From Cololabis saira (taxonomy: Eukaryota > Chordata > Actinopteri > Beloniformes > Belonidae): DNA of 64,000 nucleotides. This document shows, piece after piece, positions 60,503 through 64,000 of this stretch; within the stretch, counting starts at the first letter, position 1; the number at the start of each line of letters is the position of its first letter. The DNA lies in the NCBI RefSeq assembly GCF_033807715.1, contig NC_084599.1, forward strand, positions 8,326,125-8,390,124. The letters run 5' to 3'. Under the pieces are notes generated by a model. It was given only the letters and a program-made list of their open reading frames with translations, ran no database searches and had not been told where the DNA came from. The translations under genes were made by a program, and so were the position numbers.

Positions 60503-60795
60503 AGTCATACATTCTGGATTCATTACAAATCAACTGAAATATTGCAAGCCTTTTATTATTTTAATATTGCTGATTATGGCTTACAGTTTAAGATTAAGAT
60601 TCCCAGAATATTCTAATTTTTTGAGATAGGATATTTGAGTTTTCTTAAGCTGTAAGCCATAATCAGCAATATTACAATAATAAAAGGCTTGAAATATTTC
60701 AGTTTATTTGTAATGAATCCAGAATGTATGACATTTTTGCATTACAGAAAATAAAGGACTTTATCCAAATATTCTAATTTGCTGAGACAGTCCTG
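60417..60795. mobile_element. Long foldback MITE family F1, copy 6
   Basis: TA-flanked (60415-60416, 60796-60797), complete arms, 379 bp, with an expanded A tract at about 60479-60503. Confidence 0.9.
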
Positions 60796-61513
60796 TAGAT
60801 GTACTCTTTGGGTCTGGAGTGAGTGCCAGGTACAGTACGTGACCTAAACTTTGTTCACTTACCAGCAGTAAACAACCCTTGCATAAGGATGACTGATCAG
60901 ACTCCACGCATTTTTTTTTTTGAGTAATTATTTTGAAAAATTAACAATTTTGAGTCAAAAATGAAAATCTAATGTGTGAATAACTTCATAGCAATCACTA
61001 GTGAAAGAGAGGTGGCGATGTACATTATTGTCAGCAACAGTATCAACACAATCTTTGCAAAATAGGAACAGTTTTACTGGTTACTTTCACTGGTTCAGTT
61101 TTAAGGTCAAAGTTCTGATTTTTCTGTGACGTGTGTTTGACTTTTTAAAATTCCACCTTCATCCAAGTAGGTGTGACTCTTTGCAAAGGTGTTACAAGAT
61201 TCACTTCTGTTTCAGTGGAATACCTGGAGGTGATTCCTGGGAACAAACTATCCGCCTCTGCAGAGGAATCTACTTCAATTGAAAGAACAACACAGGAGTT
61301 CACTGGAAACTCTCAGACCTATTCAATGTCAGTTTTTTATTCCCAGGCATTTATGAGCTCTTCATTTGGCCAACATTGATGTGTTTGTTTGCTTATGGAT
61401 CCATGCAGCCTGTGCACAACTATGTCAGAAAGAGAAACTGTGTGTGTGAGATTTCTCAGTGTTGGTTTTCTTCAGGCAGTTATGATCAAGCCAGTTACTG
61501 ACTGACAGCTGAG

Positions 61514-61518
<5 letters not shown>

Positions 61519-61577
<59 letters not shown>
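61519..61577. repeat. GT dinucleotide microsatellite
   Basis: About 29 uninterrupted GT units, purine/pyrimidine alternating, 0.8 kb above the bok promoter. A transposon is inserted at its right end. Confidence 0.97.
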
Positions 61578-61579
<2 letters not shown>

Positions 61580-61580
61580 G

Positions 61581-62316
61581 CAGGGGCGAAAATCCCGGGG
61601 GGGACAGGGGGGACAAGTCACCCCCATTAGTAAAGCTGTCCCCCCCTAGAATCATTTGAGACATAATTAATAATTTTGGAACAATGGAGTAGTATTTAGT
61701 AGTGATGCACCAAAATGAAAATCTGTGGCTGAAACCGAAATCGAAAATAATAATAAACAGTAAAATCTCATTACACTTAAAACAAGAGTCATCACCAGAA
61801 AAATAACTTATTTGACAATTTTCACCTGTTTCAAGTAAATTTTCACTTGAAATAAGTAGAAAAATCTGCCAGTGGGACAAGATTTATCTTATAAGCAAAA
61901 CAATCTTGTTCCACTGGCAGATTTTTCTACTTATTTTAAGTGAAAATCTACTTGGAACAGGTGAAAATTGTTGTTTTTTTCCAGTGATGAGTCTTGTTTT
62001 AAGTGTAATGAGATTTTTTTTAACTAAAAATGAGACATTTTAACTAGAAATAAGACAGATATTCTTGTTAAGATTTGGGGTTTTTGCAGTGCATTATATC
62101 AGATGTGCTGTATTATTGCCACCTTCCACCAAATACCATTGTTTTGTATTACTCTAAGAAAGGTCTTCTGCCTGTTTGCGAGATAGAGTTGAAAATGTCA
62201 AAATGCTGTATTAAAGGAAGGCTAAAACTTTTATTCCTTGTCCCCCCCTGGATTTATTCTATAAAATGTTACTGTTTATTGTCCCCCCCAACTATGAAAC
62301 GGGATTTTCGCCCCTG
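61581..62316. mobile_element. Composite MITE, CAGGGGCGAAAATCCCG termini
   Basis: The left end CAGGGGCGAAAATCCCGG and right end CGGGATTTTCGCCCCTG are inverted repeats. Flanks TGTGTAAG and TGTGTGAG are an 8-bp duplication with one mismatch. Inside are a scrap of another hAT-like end (GATGCACCAAAATGAAAATC, about 61703) and a palindromic repeat (about 61757-62093; arms contain CCACTGGCAGATTTTTCTAC and its complement). Confidence 0.78.
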
Positions 62317-62334
62317 TGTGTGAGGATGAAAGCA

Positions 62335-62353
62335 GGGGGCGGGGCTTATATCT
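62335..62353 (+). promoter_or_regulatory. bok: bok core promoter: GC box and TATA-like site
   Basis: GGGGGCGGGGC (62335-62345) is an Sp1-type GC box, directly followed by TTATATC. A start near 62375-62380 would be normally spaced. The composite MITE ends only 18 bp upstream. Confidence 0.5.
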
Positions 62354-62377
62354 TCGCTTATCTCCGCCTTTGGACTC

Positions 62378-62589
62378 CACAATAACTGCCCTTAGAAGGA
62401 AAGTCTGTCAGCCCGAACCCCGGACAGCATTTACGCGCTTCAGCTGGCTGTAAATCTTAAAAGTATCAATCAAAACGACGTTTTTCCATTTTTATTTGAC
62501 TATTTTTGTGTGTGTCGGTAACAAGATAACGTCCCTTCCTCTCGAAATGATTATCCTCGCTGGGGTTTAGAGGTCCATCAGCATCTGAG
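62378..62589 (+). other. bok: bok exon 1, 5' untranslated
   Basis: The 3' edge is set by CATCTGAG|GTAAGTG, a strong donor at 62590. The start is estimated from the promoter motifs. No long frame is open through it. Confidence 0.5.
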
Positions 62590-62751
62590 GTAAGTGTCTC
62601 CTGCTTTATCCTAAAGTTTATTCTCAAGACATATGCAGACAACTTTGTCTTAAATCCATGCGTAACTTTTCCATAACACTTCACATGTTGTGCCACTGTC
62701 TTTGTGTTTTTCCTGTGATTTTCATCGCGGAGCCGTCAGATGAGACCTAAA

Positions 62752-62826
62752 GGCTGATTTATGGTTCTGCGTTAAATCGACGCAGAGCCTACTGCGTCGA
62801 TGTAACGCAGAAGCATAAATGAGGCT
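62752..62826. mobile_element. Foldback MITE family F2, copy d
   Basis: A compact 75-bp hairpin, GGCTGATTTATGGTTCTGCG to AACGCAGAAGCATAAATGAG. It ends 18 bp before the exon 2 start of bok and so overlaps the usual branch-point zone. Confidence 0.82.
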
Positions 62827-62844
62827 GCGTGCTGTGTGTTGCAG

Positions 62845-63116
62845 GGTATAAGCCCGTGTTTTCTGCGGGGTCTTAGTGCCGGAGCGGCGGGGGAGCAGCG
62901 GCATGGAGATGCTGCGCCGCTCCTCCGTGTTCGCGGCTGAGGTGTTTGACCGCTCTCCCACCGACAAGGAGCTGGTGTCGCAGGCCAAGGCTCTGTGCAG
63001 GGACTACATCCACTCCAGGCTGAACCGGGCCGGCATCGGCTGGTCCAAGCCCGAGCTGGGGCTGGCGGCGGCCGGAGGGACGCTGGGAGAGGTGTCGGCG
63101 GTGCTGCTGTGGCTGG
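62845..63116 (+). CDS. bok: bok exon 2: start codon and N-terminal 71 residues (gene continues off window)
   Basis: BCL-2 ovarian killer, a BAX/BAK-like pro-apoptotic protein of ER and mitochondrial membranes. Acceptor TGTGTGTTGCAG; ATG at 62903; donor G|GTACGT after 63116. The translation begins MEMLRRSSVFAAEVFDRSPT, continues DKELVSQAKALCRDYIHSRL and RAGIGWSKPELG, and ends EVSAVLLWLG, the start of the BH3 motif, split by the intron as expected at LG|DE. Compared with human BOK, about three residues are missing between AAE and FDRS. The remaining exons (BH1, BH2, membrane anchor) are beyond 64000. An in-frame upstream ATG at 62876 gives MPERRGSSG before this start; the downstream ATG is preferred by conservation. 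Confidence 0.92.
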
Positions 63117-63126
63117 GTACGTAGAG

Positions 63127-63212
63127 AGCCGGATTTATGGTCCCGCGTTACACCGACGCAAAGCGTACGGCGTAGGTCTGCGTTGGTGTAACGTGGAACC
63201 ATAAATCAGCCT
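63127..63212. mobile_element. Foldback MITE family F2, copy e
   Basis: AGCCGGATTTATGGTCCCGC pairs with ACGTGGAACCATAAATCAGC. It begins 10 nt after the bok exon 2 donor. Confidence 0.82.
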
Positions 63213-64000
63213 TGAGAGGGTTGGTCCAGGCTGTACTTCAATCTGTTTTCTTGAGTTATTGCCTTGCTGTCACATCCCCATGGATATTACAGTCAACCTC
63301 TGATGTTATTTCTACAAATGAGGCATCGATATAGTCTCCTTGAGCATTTCCTTGTGGATTTGGGTCTTGGGAGAGTTTTAAAGTTAGAACCTGGTAAAGG
63401 CTATAAACCTGATTCTGGTTTTGTTTTTTTTGTTTTGTTTTTTGGCTATTTTTCACAAAACTGGACCATTTCTTTTTTGGAACTTAATTTTTATTTAGTT
63501 TTCAACAACAATACACCATATACATTTTCTTCTTTCTTTTTCCTTTTTCAGCTGCATACAACATTATACAACATTACAACATTATACTTAAGTATTTAGC
63601 CAATAAAACAAGAGAAAACAACATCATTATTCACTCCAAAATATACGTATATAATAACAACCCCATAAATTAAAAAAATAGTAAAATCAATAATAATAAT
63701 TGTCCACTCCAAGGTACAACGGTGTGTATAAAAATGCAGGCACAATATTTACTCTAGGAAAAATTGGCATGTGAAATGTGTTTAAAATCTGTGTATAGAG
63801 GGAATACAGTAAGAATTGGGCAGGAGGGCCGAGCAACATTGGGTAATAGACCTGATTGTATTAATAAAGCCACCGCTTTATTAAGCGGCTCCACCGCTTA
63901 ATAAAGGTGGATTTTTGGAGCCTTAATGAGTAGGCGATTGCTCCATTTGATAGAGATCCCATACTTTTTGGATCCATATATTGTATGTGGGAGGGTCTGG
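63213..64000. other. Start of bok intron 2; AT-rich, possible LINE tail
   Basis: No next bok exon is found before the window ends. From about 63480 the sequence is T/A-rich with ATACAACATTATACAACATT, and 63840-63920 has an imperfect hairpin (CCGCTTTATTAAGCGG). It resembles the 3' part of a minus-strand retroelement, unproven. Confidence 0.35.

Larger units (their letters stand above)
57546..62330. other. farp2-bok intergenic region
   Basis: 4.8 kb with no supportable gene. It holds MITEs at 57645 and 60417, a hAT element at 58938, a GT microsatellite at 61519 and a composite element at 61581. The stretches 57950-58925, 59690-60410 and 60800-61515 show nothing recognised. An open frame near 61173-61379 has no recognisable motif. 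STK25, which I recall between FARP2 and BOK in human, is not seen. Confidence 0.55.

Noticed and set aside
61425..61880. 151-codon minus-strand frame upstream of bok
   Set aside because: The centre is the GT repeat read as His-Thr and the rest is MITE sequence.
62873..63202. Antisense frame over bok exon 2
   Set aside because: A GC-rich shadow of the bok coding exon and the flanking F2 MITEs.

Overview
This 64 kb window is nuclear DNA from a vertebrate, most likely a teleost fish. The genes have short exons with GT-AG introns, and the introns are packed with fish-type transposable elements: foldback MITEs, hAT and piggyBac-like non-autonomous elements, and L1, L2 and RTE-like LINE fragments. 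Exon joins, reading phases and domain identities were worked out by eye; no alignment or search was run.

Layout. (1) 1-1.9 kb: a CpG-rich, TATA- and CCAAT-containing promoter with a short untranslated first exon on the minus strand, the start of an unidentified gene leaving the window to the left. (2) 1.95-13.2 kb: repeat-dominated spacer. It includes a three-level nest (an L2 LINE inside a foldback DNA transposon inside an L1 tail), several decayed LINEs, a GAAA microsatellite and a TTAA-flanked piggyBac-like element. (3) 13.2-57.5 kb: one complete gene, farp2 (FERM, ARHGEF and pleckstrin domain protein 2), plus strand. It has an untranslated exon 1 (donor after 13407), a start codon at 14626, 26 coding exons and a stop at 56135-56137. 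All 26 exons join in phase to 1054 codons plus stop. Domain order is FERM, FERM-adjacent, Ser/Pro-rich linker, DH, PH1, PH2. (4) 57.5-62.3 kb: an intergenic stretch with only transposons and simple repeats recognised. (5) 62.3-64 kb: promoter, untranslated exon 1 and first coding exon of bok, the BCL-2 family cell-death effector. It continues past the window edge. FARP2 and BOK lie close together in human 2q37, which supports both identifications.

The most interesting content is possible alternative processing of farp2 that the sequence suggests directly. Exon 13 can read through a weak donor into about 307 more open codons and a 2.3 kb tail with a poly(A) signal, giving a FERM-only protein without the GEF half. 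A 21-nt phase-0 cassette with strong splice sites sits inside PH1. Two phase-compatible, recognisably related exons (51517-51680 and 52479-52618) precede PH2 and look mutually exclusive, because using both causes a frameshift and stop. A 367-bp palindromic MITE lies between them and a CA repeat follows the first donor. The bok coding exon is bracketed at close range by two copies of another palindromic MITE. Transposons with intact target-site duplications make up much of several farp2 introns.
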